A stretch of DNA of 20,926 nucleotides, from positions 1 through 20,926 of the forward strand of contig CAXNAD020000369.1 in assembly GCA_964200185.2 (NCBI GenBank), written 5' to 3'. The position numbers and the translations under genes were made by a program. How positions within the stretch are numbered: the stretch's first letter is position 1; the number at the start of each line of letters is the position of its first letter. The notes under the pieces were generated by a model. That model was not told the DNA's origin. It saw only the letters and a list, made by a program, of their open reading frames with translations, and made no database searches. This document shows positions 1 to 10,024 of the stretch, piece after piece. This DNA comes from Choristocarpus tenellus KU-1152 (taxonomy: Eukaryota; Phaeophyceae).

Positions 1-1004
1 CCTCTTCCCTCCCAAGGAATCTGCTGACTGTGAGCTTGAATTCCAGAGGGGGGATCTGGCAGGCTGGTTCCAGAGGTTGAGTCGAGGCTCACGTGTTTGC
101 CCCTTGTCCACACTGGCTCCAGTGGCATGCTAGGGCTAATGAGGAGCTTTCCCTCACTTGGTGTGCCTCATTTGGTAGGCCGGCCAGTTGTGTCCTGAAG
201 GAGAAAAAACTAATCTTGTTCAGGAGGCGTGTGATCTCGTGTTGAGCCCTCCTTGTGATCCTGGGCTCATGGGCAGCTAGGATATGTACCTCTGGGGCAG
301 GTGCAGGGGATGTTGTTCCCCCCCAGGTTACCCTATGTTGGCCAATGATTTTTGCAAGGTCTTCTGGAGGGACACCTGTGGCTAGGAGGGAATGAATGGA
401 TTTTCCTAAGGGCTGAATGGTGGGGCTCGTACCGATAGCTTGCGAGAAGGACTCGCCATGAGGCCCTTGCTGCCTTGCGAGGAGGGTGGGGAGAGTAGCT
501 ACCAGTGATCCTACGAAAGCCGCATGTTGGCGGTGTTTCATAGAGGAGAGGCCCAGACCCCCCGCACTTACTTGTAGGCATCTGTGCCTGTACTTGGTGG
601 GTCTCTAGGCGAAGAGACCCATTGTTACACCTTCCCTCAAAGAAATCCGCCGCCTCTGTCGAGTCGGCTACCTCCATTATCCTCTCTAGTGTCCCTAAGG
701 AGGTTTTATCTGCTTGCGCCATGGTGGAGTGTGCCAGGAGGGGGGGAGCGACCCTCACTAGGTAGCCTAGGCGGGAGGAGAGGGACCAGGAGTTGAGGAG
801 CCAGGTCACCTGTCTGTTCTCCATCTCGCTGAGGTGTGCAGCCAAAGCTCGTGTCCCAGACCTCTCGATCACCTCCGCCATGTGAGCTCGAATAAACCCA
901 TTTGTTCCCACCGGAGCTCCTAGAGTGACAAATCTTCTATTATTATAAACGGTATCACAATTTGCACCAATATTATTGTTGAGTATATGCATTCTGGAAT
1001 TCAT
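1..1004 (-). pseudogene. Non-LTR (LINE) retrotransposon, reverse transcriptase C-terminal fragment
   Basis: Read on the minus strand, 1004 to about 580 encodes the region just after the RT palm of many LINE ORF2 proteins. It holds a V-T-L-G-A-P-V-G block near 925-895, then a spacing typical of the thumb (R-V-A-P-P near 740). The frame then shifts: the conserved G-G-L-G-L motif (562-548) and the following alpha-rich segment continue in the frame of 541-89. That frame is broken by a TGA at 91-89, where related proteins tend to have Trp. Homologous-looking sequence (P-L-E-F-K-L-T-V, then R-F-L-G) runs on to the left edge, so the fragment probably continues outside the window. At least one frameshift and one stop make it a dead copy. 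The RT catalytic domain, with its Y-x-D-D motif, is not present upstream of 1004. The assignment rests on remembered family motifs, and the clade is not determined. Confidence 0.68.
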
Positions 1005-1128
1005 TTTACCACTGTATGCGAAGAGAGCCAGAAAATACTGTTACATATTTCGAAATGTTTTTTTTTTCTAAATAGTATTTTTTTAGAAGTGTAGGTAACA
1101 TCTCACCTCCCACACTCATCCAACAGCA

Positions 1129-1440
1129 ATGGTGTACCTGTTGCTGCAGCTGAGGCGCACCCACTACGAGGGTTCTTTTGATCCTCGTAGTTATAACCTC
1201 AACACCTTCGCGGTGGAAAGTTTTGGGTGCCTCGGTAAGCGAGCGGAAAGTTTTCTGGATGAGCTAGCTACGCACTTGGTAGGGGGGAGATGGACAGGAG
1301 GCTACAGCAGAAGAAAGAAGAGGGACTATCAAATTTCGTCTACACCAGATAGTCTCAGTCACAACGCAACTAGCCCTATCTAGACGTGTCATGCGTTTTA
1401 AGCTGGAGACTCTGGGGAGATGAGCAAGGAGGGCTTGTTA
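1129..1440 (+). pseudogene. LINE retrotransposon C-terminal tail fragment
   Basis: The plus-strand frame 1129-1383 holds an F-A-V-E-S-F-G-C-L-G motif (about 1207-1236), followed by an amphipathic F-L-D-E-L-A segment and a basic stretch. Many algal and oomycete LINE ORF2 proteins end with this kind of tail, downstream of a zinc-binding knuckle. No knuckle precedes it here, so the fragment starts abruptly; the ATG at 1129 is only the first Met and not a real start. The frame ends with TAG at 1381-1383. It lies 125 bp from the reverse-transcriptase fragment and points the opposite way. A 9-bp inverted repeat (1163-1171 with 1183-1191) sits near its left end. The family is fairly well supported; the exact ends are uncertain. 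Confidence 0.55.
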
Positions 1441-2049
1441 CATGCTTGGGATGCTTCCATATCTCCTCACCTTGAGGGACAGGTCTAATTTAGGTTGGAG
1501 GCAAAGGAAGGCAGTGGTGGAGGATAGGTGATAGTAAAATAGTAAATAGATCAAAGTCTTTCACTTTCATGAGAACTTTTACTTTTTTAGGGATTTTTCT
1601 GACATGTTAATAGTTTTCGTTGCTTTTTTTTCCTTTGACACATCTGGAAAATACTAGAGGGCATAATAAAAAATATATATATATTGGTTGATGGTTCGCC
1701 CATAAATTATCAACCACATACATGTGGCAAAATGGAATTAACTTTGGTTACAAGTATTGAAGTAGTGATGTGTCTAAAGAAAACCTGATGGATACTATCA
1801 TTATTGCTGTTTCCTTGGCTTGCGTCGCCATGTGTGACCTGTCGGACGATTGGACCCATGGGGCGAGAATCAAGGCAAGAACGAAGTCCGTACAAAAAGA
1901 GGGTGAAGAAGGAAGAGAAAGGTCGACAGATAAGGGATGTGCTGAACGCCGTACAGCGCAAATGAAGACGCGTGAGAGACTGTCGGGCCCACTCAAAAAT
2001 TCAGATCAACAAGTTCACAATCGCCACCTGAAATATTACCTCGATGGCA
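1384..2049. other. Stretch between LINE fragments without a recognised gene
   Basis: This stretch is AT-rich, with a short TA run near 1672-1685. A 95-codon plus-strand frame (1770-2057) is mostly charged and matches nothing I recognise. It may be decayed upstream sequence of the endonuclease remnant that follows, but nothing in it shows this directly. Confidence 0.4.
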
Positions 2050-2905
2050 ATGAATAGTGTGAACCGTGCAGGACATGCGGATACTCTACTCCTGCGAGCT
2101 ATGTCTATCGGATGTGATGCCCTTGGTCTTCCAGAAATAAATGGACGTTAATAAAACTATTTCGATTACAGTGGGTATGCTACCTACTGGAGAGGAGATA
2201 ATGGCAGTATCCTAGAATTTAGTAATCCCCTGGCCTACCAAGCAGGTATTCAGGCATACTAAAAGTTCGAACACAGCATACGAAGAAAAGTTGTCTTAGT
2301 AGTGAAGAAGTTAATTCCTCGGCGAGAAAAATATACTCTTGAATACATCGACAGGTTCATTTCATAAAGGTTCGGATCCTGTTTACAGGCGCATTCAATG
2401 CACTCCAACCAAGTCTACAGGGAGGAGAAAGAATGCGAAGAAGAAAGGAGCGTTGAAAGACGAATTCTGGTCGACCATACACGAAACTATCGAGCAGGTT
2501 CCGTCTATGGACAAACTGTTCATTGTTATGGACGTCGTCGCTCGCACAGGAAAGAGAGTTTAAGGGGTAGGAGATAGAGAATTTTGGTATTTGGAGTGAG
2601 GCTTGCAGAGATGAATAAATTTGAATTCGTCAAAGCTTTTTTCAGTTCATTTGAAGGGCGAAGGGTCGCACACTCATTTGGATCACAAGGGGGGTAGATA
2701 CCATCACATGAACTACATCTCCACTCATCAACTCTATCGAACCCTTGTTCGAACGAGATCTTGTATCCTACATATAAATCGAAATACTTATCGTACCGAT
2801 ATCGGTGCTACTTCTGAATTGATTTGTACACAATCGCAAAAAGTGAGGTTAGAAGGAGGAAGACGCGTTCCTCAACGTGAAGGACAGTGTGTTATCCACC
2901 CGTGA
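2050..2905 (+). pseudogene. Decayed LINE APE-type endonuclease domain
   Basis: Two plus-strand frames together follow the exonuclease-endonuclease-phosphatase (EEP) domain that opens LINE ORF2 proteins. Frame 1 (2050 to about 2365) has N-S-V-N-R near its start, then C-D-A-L-G-L-P-E-I, where active copies read L-Q-E with the metal-binding Glu. A G-Y-A-T-Y-W segment follows. This frame is broken by a TAA TAA pair near 2149 and another TAA near 2261. Frame 2 (about 2385 to 2905) continues with a C-T-P-T segment (usually Y-A-P-T), then K-D-E-F-W, then M-D-V-V-A-R-T-G where active enzymes have G-D-F-N-A-R. Near the end N-Y-I replaces D-Y-I, and D-I-G-A-T-S-E-L replaces the D-I-G-S-D-H-E-L type motif. 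Loss of several catalytic residues, a frameshift and many stops mean it is inactive. Whether it belongs to the same element as the fragments at 1-1440 cannot be decided here. Confidence 0.66.
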
Positions 2906-3548
2906 AGATTGCATTGGGAAACTTATTGACTGGCAAAATTTTGTGTAATGCATGTGCATGAGTGAGGAGTTATGAATCGGAGAAATTCGTAAGTACAACT
3001 TAAATCGATTCAAAATTTTCCTACATGTGCACGATTGCACTTCGAAGACAAACAAGTCTAGGAGGTCCCCCACCTGGTTAAGAACATGTCAGAGCCACAC
3101 TTTGTTTTACTTCTCTCATGTGTGCGTGTGCTCGTTCTTTACTACTAGATAAAATAGATGAGAAGGGAGCCAGGAACTGAGGTAGTACAATAAGATGTTA
3201 GTATAAGAAGTAGAGCAGTGTGTAGCGCCTCTGACCATACAGATCAGGATAACCTCTAGACCAACATAAAGCAAAAATCCCTTCTCAATCTGACTTAGAC
3301 TATTGCAATATAAACAGTAACAAACTCACAGGTCAAGGAAGACTGAAGAACTTGGGGCTGTAATATTGTGAAGAGGCATACTAACAACCAAATTTATCAT
3401 TAAAAACTTGCAGATGGATCTCCGAAGTCTCCTCAGACTTTAGACACTCATACCCATGTAAAGAAAAGGACATACAATTGTGATGAATTTACTGGGGCCT
3501 CATGGTGAGCACGGTCCGATATTCATCTTGTATTCTGAGGAGCTCTTG

Positions 3549-3712
3549 CTGGAAATCAATGACAAAGGGCATTCGCACTGGTTGGTCATCAGAGGTGGGG
3601 GGTGACTGGAAATCAGGGGCGAATGGGTCACACTGGTTGGTCATCTCATGGGGGAGTAAATAGGAAACCAGCGGCAAAGGGGTCGCAAGGGGCTGGTCAG
3701 AAGAAGGAATAC
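3549..3712. repeat. Imperfect direct repeat, about three copies of a 55-57 bp unit
   Basis: The unit opens with ctggaaatca (3549 and 3606; ggaaacca at 3663 in the third copy). It also contains cactggttggtcatc (3576 and 3631; a diverged ggctggtcag near 3691). Copies differ by 1-2 bp indels and substitutions, so this is an old minisatellite-like array. Because of the indels the common motif is not kept in one frame. Confidence 0.7.
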
Positions 3713-3763
3713 ATGGGAAAGGACAGCAATGGAGAATAGGGGAATGGAAAACTAGGAATAAAC

Positions 3764-3781
3764 TAATAATAATAATAATAA
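3764..3781. repeat. (TAA)6 microsatellite
   Basis: Six perfect TAA units are followed by an A/G-rich run. Nothing suggests a function. Confidence 0.9.
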
Positions 3782-4971
3782 GGAAAAAGAAGTTGACATG
3801 CCAGCATTTACTACAAATAAATAGAGATTCAAAGGATTCAAAGGAGTACACATCTTCACCATTACTTGCACCTACAACCCTCACACAGGACCTTCCATGC
3901 CAGGCCACCTAAGAGCCTACGTGCACTGAGAAAACAGGAGTATGTAGAAAGGGATAGGTAGAAAAGATTACTCTTCCGAGTTGAATCTCAATTTGAGGAG
4001 TACACCTGAAGCACACAGTAACTGAGTGCAGTAAAATCCACTCCAACATATGCAACAAGTCAGTACTTAAAGCTGTTTTGCGTTTGTGGACATAACTCTT
4101 CTGACTACAAACACCCAGAGCTCTTGTTCTTCACAACATCAATGTTCAATAGCAAGAGCTGAGGACGTGAGATCTCTTGGTATGCTGCAATTTTCAATTG
4201 TAAAATCATATCTTACTAAGTTCTGAAGCACACCAAATACCAACTGGTACTTTGATACCTTGATATCTCCCTCATGACCATAGTCCAGAATACTATTCTT
4301 GACCTTGGCACCAATGCTGTGGGGATATAGTTGAACTTTTCTAAAATAATTTGATCATATTCAGCAGGTGTATTGAGTAGTAGTATGTGTCGAGATGGAC
4401 AAAATGGTTAATCAAGATTAACTACCCCAAAAGGTGTATTGCTTGGGACTTAGTCAATGCATGCCATCCAATCCACAAGTTGTGCACACTACTATAAGCA
4501 TCTTTCACAACAGTTTGCAAGGCACATTCGTAAGAAAAAAAAAACTGGTTGGCAGACTGTGTGAAGCTCAAGTGACTCTCTACTACTTGTGTCACTGACC
4601 TTACAAAAGTATTTGGCAGCTCACCTCTGGCAGTGAAAAAGGCACTACTCAAGCAACTAACTAACCCGCCACTGCATCTCAAGTAGGATATATATTGACA
4701 TAACTCACTTTCCCTGTCTAGGGGGCTCTACAGAGGCATTGAAGGGTGGCCCCTTACTCAACTCTCTTGTCAGGCTTTACTGCTGCAAAAGTAGACTTCA
4801 AGCTGCTGACTTACTTTTAAACAGAGTTGATCGCACCAAAGGACACTCCTGATTGAAACAATAAAAGGGAAACACGCAAGGACCAAAAAATAATAACAAA
4901 TCACGGCAGGCAGCAGAGGCACAAAAAAAAACCTCCTGCTCACTGAATGGATCAACGAATAGGCACAAGTC

Positions 4972-7900
4972 TCAACCGTCACATTTCTTTCCAGGATCTT
5001 TCCCCGGCCCTGATAATGTGTCCTTTGCAACACTTTGATCAGCTCCTGGTTGCCCAGTCTTTTGTGGCAAAGCACTCTCCATATTGCAACACACGTAGGA
5101 CCTTTGCCCATCTTCCTGTAGAGCAAATTATAGCCAGTTTGTCAAGAGTGTGTGGAACTAAATTCTAGTTGAGAGTTGAAGTCATCATCAAAAACCATCA
5201 CGCAGACGTCACTTAACCAACAAACTCCAGCTTAATGCATGAACACAAAAGGTACCCTGTGTTCATTGGCCTACAAGCAATATATATAGGAAGCACCTCT
5301 ATTTTGAACAAATACATTACAATCCACTCCACTACAATGTGTGCACAATCCACAATCTAAACTAAAATATTTACGTACTTTCCTCATCTCTGGTTTAACA
5401 ACCAAAAGTCACAGCTACATTGAGCGACCATGGATGAGTGAGTACCAAGAGAGCCGACAGATCACAACATTGTCCGGTTCTTGCTCACCGCCTGCTTCTG
5501 GCGGTCGCTTGCTGCTTGTGCCCTCCTCTGTTTTCGCTCTCTTTCTTTCTTTTGCTCCTGCACTATGTAATCATAGGTTGTGAGCTTATTCCACACTGGA
5601 CACAGAGAGCAGTCACAAATTGGATGGTTACATCAAGTACACTAGTTCAGCTCTCATTAGGTGGACAACCAAGTCAGTGGTTACACATGTTTCCTACAAG
5701 AGAAGGCTTCCTGACCTATGCAAGGAACACTATCATCTAAGAGGTTGAAGGGCAAACCGTGAACACTATAAATGAACAAGAACCCTCGAAAGAAAAAATT
5801 GCGTATCTGCAGTGTTCCTTGTGGTTGTTAAAAGTGGAGTCAATTTACAAATTGGAAACATGCACCAAAACCTGAGTAGCAACTTCTGCAATGACCAATA
5901 AAAAACACCAGTGGAAACACCGAACACCTGACAAGTTAGGACCTAATGGGCTAATACTGTCAAAACCTAAGGTTTATCAATCTATGACTTCCACACAAAT
6001 TGATTGGATTTGGACTAAAGCATTTAGGTAGGTTGAAACATCCAACCTTATCACCCTCGGGGATCACAGCTTGGTGGGGGGGGGGTTCTCACCAACTGAG
6101 GTCTGTATGCTGATTTAGCAGCAACCTGTGAGTGTGAAAGCACCAAGTAATCAAAATAGATACACTACAAGAACATCAGACAACAAAAATCCTGTTTGAA
6201 GCCACAATGCAGTGTGGGGATATCAGATTGCATACCAAAAAAAAACACCACAAAATCCAGGAAAATAGATTGAGGATGTTTCATACTTCAGGATTATGCA
6301 GCTTCAATTTAACTTAGTGCCAGCATATTTTTGCACACTTCTGTAGACAAGCACTCACAAATGATGTTATTAAGGCTGTACAGGTCAGGGAGGGCTTATG
6401 TGCAAAAAAAAAGCGTTGAATATTGTCTATTCAGTGCTAAATGAATATGTTTCAAGCCCTGTATTGGGTCAAAGTTCACTACCAGGAGATGAACCATTGG
6501 GTGTATGCACTTCAGTTACCTTGGTAGCTGAGGTACCCCATCAACTATAGGATATGTTTCCTTCCCTTTATTCCTCTACTTTATTGTAATACACTTAAGT
6601 TATCTCCAAAAAGTACATTTCTTGACCATTCCAGCATGTCACACAAAATTTGTAAACTAAACACATACACTGTGCCTATCTCATAGGTTGGGGTGCACAT
6701 ATTTTTGAGGAGGGGTAGTGATTGCATGAGGGACACACAATAAATATACTACATTCACACTTACACACTCTCACCCTGCATCAATCACATTTTACACATT
6801 GCATGCTCTCACACTAATCAACCCCAATCATGACCATGTAAAAGCACAGATGAGAAATACTCTTCAGTATCAAAAATACTTCAAAATAGACAAGTGCATT
6901 TTCAAATGCTTGTTTAACTTGCTATATAGGCGCTATATTTGCTACTCCAGAGTAAATGAGACTGTTGTATTTTCGAAAGTCTTCCAATCCTACAGTGACA
7001 GTAGTCAAAGGCATGTACTATGTCATCAGCAACACAACAACTGTGTTGCGTATGTAGCTCAGGGGATACATTCTGGAGTTTACATCGTCTCACTGAGCAT
7101 ACTAACATCCCAATAGATCTACCAGTCTCCTACCCCTGAAAATAGTTACCCCTTTGTTTATGGTAATATCCATAGCATGTCTCAAATTTAGTCAAATTGC
7201 AAACTCACAAGAGTTCACATTTCTTGCGGGAATGGAGCAACAAAATCCAACCAGAACTCACTCAGCATGATGTGGAATCCCAACAGTTGTGCCAATAGAC
7301 CCAAGAATGGCAGCACAAACACAGCAAATGAATACACCAACACGATGTGTCCTGTTGGTCCCAAACTCCCATATCGAGCAGAAACTGCCATAAGGAAATA
7401 TTAACATTTGAAGCATCAACATTTGAAACATGAACATTTGAAGGAGGCAGGCATGTTGTAACAATTGTTGCATATTAGAAACTCGAGTGACTCACCTAGT
7501 TGTGTGTTCCTAATGAAGGATGCTCTTGCAATTTCAAGATAATTGCCAAACCTTTTCTTCTGGTTTCTAACTGTAACATAAACAACAGAACATTAATTAA
7601 CTCACCACGGCTCTCAAAGTCATCATCCCCTGTGTGGAACATGATGACAAACCAAACGGAGACACCCATCTGGAGTGAGGTCATGAGGAATGTCGCAAAT
7701 AACAGTCCAATAAAGTACCTGGGTAAAGGTAACAAAGACTAGTGAGATAACATCATCTAGCCATGCAGACTCATTTCATCCATTCTATCAACAAGCTCAT
7801 GAATTTGATGGCCATTCTTGCTTAACCATCATACACACCTGTAGTTGCTCCGCCCAACACAATTGTTCAGCCTGGAGGAGTGTAGGGAAAGGGCAGAAAT

Positions 7901-9433
7901 AATTAGATCTGTGTGGGATAGGTACGGTATTGAATCTCATGTTTATAATGGCACAAAAAATATTTTTATAGATTATAAGGCGTTGTTCTTTGAGCAGAAG
8001 TAACTTCCCCTCGTTTCTGTAACAAAGAAAAAAATTGTGCATCGCGTTGGGAGCACAATTATGAAACTCATTAGGAGTGGTTAGCACAGGATTCAGATAT
8101 CCCAAGCACCAGATACTATCAAATACTTCAACCTACACCGTAGTTCTCCCATATCTCTCAACCACTACAATCCAAAACTAAGAGAACAATTATACATCCT
8201 AACAGAAGGGCTTTCGGACTAAAGTATTAAACCTATCCATTCAAAGTCTAGGGTGTAGGGTGTTACCTATTCATCACCAGCGAACAAGGAAGAGTATGCG
8301 CTCTTGTAGTTGTATCATGACATTTTACCCAATTTTCTACGCCTGAGGGGCATTGGTGTACCAGTGCTAGCTACTACAGGTTAAACTTGGGAATGGTTGC
8401 AGCAGTAGAGAAATTCCCATCACATATTAAATGAAAAATGAAATAATATCTGGATTGCTCGTTTCGGTAGGCCAACATGCTATCATATACACTAACCACG
8501 CGCAAAATAGGGTGCCAAGTTGTTTTTTCGCAAGAGACTAGAAAATGTAGCGATACTCTGGTGATTGGTAATCATTTAGACAAAGAGTCATGCAGAGATA
8601 TGTTTGCACAGCCACAACGACTCATTTATAAGGAGGATGAAATTCGATTACCATCACCTATTACTTTATATATACCACAACTCGACGCTCCCACAGCTTT
8701 TGGTTGGGGAAGGGCCTCTTGATAAGAACTCACTAAAACGAAAAAGGAGCGGCCCTAATCGCAAAAAGAAATCTCCGTTCACGGTAGGCACCTAGTGTCG
8801 ACTTGGGGCTCACCACTTGCAGTGGTGGTCGAATTTGTCCACGCATTTGTCACAGTAGCGGCAATGGCGGCTACCCTTATTCACATGGAGTTGGCACAAG
8901 AAACAAAAGGTCTTGTCCTGAGTAGAACCTGCTGCAGCCTCACCCTATCGGATCAACAATTCGGTGCAACGGGACATAAGGTCAGAAGTTAACCCAAGAC
9001 CCAGAGGATAGTTATCAATCATAGTCAAAGGCTAAAGGCACCGCGATCTGACCTCGGTCACTTGGCATAGAAAAAAAAGACTGGACCCCTGCTTAGCTCG
9101 CACCTGGTGATATCGTCTCACGTTCGGATCGATGGGATCGATCTTGCAGGCGATGGTACCCGCCAACAGCGAGGAAGAGGCCAGTACACCGTATACCACC
9201 CCAAAGATAATATTCATGGGAAAGGCCAGAGCAGGAAGCAAGAACGCGTAAAATGCTCCTACGATTACCACGAGCAGCAGCCATGTCAAGACTTGAAGAG
9301 GCTCTAATGGAGCTCCAAACCTGGGGGGGGGGCATGGACTCAGTGCCAAGTAGAGGAGACTATCAAGGCAAGCACAGAGCGACAATCGCGTTAAACACTC
9401 TATTAGAGCACCATCTCACCCATTTTTTCGCAT
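4972..9433 (-). CDS. DHHC-type protein S-acyltransferase (palmitoyltransferase), ZDHHC1/11-like
   Basis: This integral membrane enzyme would attach palmitate to cysteines of target proteins at endomembranes or the plasma membrane. Nine exons join with matching phases: 9433-9420, 9320-9104, 8917-8814, 7871-7839, 7718-7606, 7570-7496, 7384-7262, 5595-5489 and 5115-4972 (309 aa). TM1 is at about residues 14-36 and TM2 at 41-64, followed by the D-P-I-D-P-N-V motif (66-72). The Cys-rich domain has paired CxxC motifs from Cys82 to Cys102, then DHHC at 107-110 with catalytic Cys110, then K-W-L-N-N-C-V-G. TM3 lies at about 125-151 and TM4 at about 195-227. The T-T-Y-D motif (232-235) matches the family TTxE with Asp for Glu. 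A basic, charged tail follows, then a hydrophilic exon ending in TGA at 4972. The core (residues 6-262) is secure. The start is the first in-frame ATG after a TGA upstream, but an extra 5' exon is possible. The last exon rests only on splice signals and phase. Confidence 0.88.
5596..7261 (-). other. Large intron 7 of the DHHC gene (1,666 bp)
   Basis: The donor GTGAGT follows the exon ending H-I-M-L, and the acceptor CCAG precedes W-N-K-L-T-T-Y-D. Joining them restores an unbroken TM4 to T-T-Y-D junction typical of ZDHHC1-like enzymes, which is why I bridge such a long gap. The inside is AT-rich, with a run of ten G near 6075-6085 and many short unrelated frames. I see no transposon or RNA gene in it. 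Confidence 0.8.
7403..7447. repeat. Three tandem 15-bp units inside DHHC intron 6
   Basis: Units start at 7403, 7418 and 7433, each opening with aacatttga and differing in the last six bases. They take up nearly half of a 111-bp intron (7385-7495), just on the acceptor side. Confidence 0.85.
7839..7871 (-). other. 33-nt microexon of the DHHC gene
   Basis: This exon completes the Trp codon split after DHHC-K and encodes L-N-N-C-V-G-R-S-N-Y plus two bases of the next Arg codon. It is flanked by CCAG and GTGTGT. The conserved L-N-N-C-[VI]-G segment directly after DHHC makes it certain despite its size. It lies 942 bp from the preceding exon and is too short to be seen by ORF length alone. Confidence 0.9.
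7872..8813 (-). other. Intron 3 of the DHHC gene (942 bp)
   Basis: The intron splits the Trp codon of D-H-H-C-K-W. The donor is GTGAGC and the acceptor CTCCAG. It contains only short random frames, and I recognise no other element in it. Confidence 0.85.
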
Positions 9434-10024
9434 GACCTTCAGACGAGCTTGTTGGGCCGTCCTGGAACCTCGACTTGTGTGACCGTTCGCCACCCATGTA
9501 CAAAAAACGCAATAACTCAGAAAAAAGTAGAGTAGTTTCTGTGTATAAACGTATTTCCTTCAACGTAGTGAGGTCCATAGACCATCAAATACGTTATGTA
9601 TAATATATTATTGTTAGAGATTGATTCTTGAGTCACTATTGAATTATGCCCTTTCGCAACTTCGAATCCCATCAATATACAGACTACTTGAAATGGAATT
9701 CTGGGGTCGACAAAAGAAAAATCAACTTGCCCACGTACTATCTACAACTAACTGGTCATATTTGTTCTGCACCATCCTATGTGGGAATAGAGTACAAGAA
9801 CAACAAACCAAATACGAGCTGACAAACCTTTATTACCAAGGAACACAAAGTCTGGTCCAGCACAAGTTTCGAGTGAGTAGGCGAAGCGACAAGCGGGATG
9901 ACTGTACCCAGCTCACGAGAAGCAAGACACGAACGGAAGTAGTACGATGAGCCACAGTGTGCAACAATTGGTTACAGTAATGATAGTAGTAACAGTCTCG
10001 CTTTATGAGATGTAGAGCATCAGT

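Larger units (their letters stand above)
2906..4971. other. Region downstream of the palmitoyltransferase gene; no recognised gene
   Basis: I find no convincing exon here. The longest frame (3908-3489, minus, 139 codons) covers an imperfect repeat and a TAA microsatellite. Its hydrophobic run comes from the microsatellite, and the shared repeat motif is read in different frames in successive copies, which argues against coding. A minus frame at 4682-4422 has no recognisable motif. The part nearest 4971 presumably includes the 3' UTR of the DHHC gene. Confidence 0.5.

Noticed and set aside
1163-1191. 9-bp inverted repeat ACTACGAGG / CCTCGTAGT as a hairpin or terminal inverted repeat
   Set aside because: It is inside or right beside the LINE tail, short, single, and without target duplications. 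It is probably chance, although a junction artefact of the insertion is possible.
3489-3908. 139-codon minus-strand frame as the last exon of the DHHC gene
   Set aside because: The frame is kept open by a TAA microsatellite and an imperfect repeat. The gene model already ends at a good stop (4972), and no junction with matching phase was evident.
9655-9672. T-loop-like cttcgaatcc suggesting a tRNA
   Set aside because: No acceptor, D-arm or anticodon stem can be drawn around it, and the T-stem lacks the complementary half.
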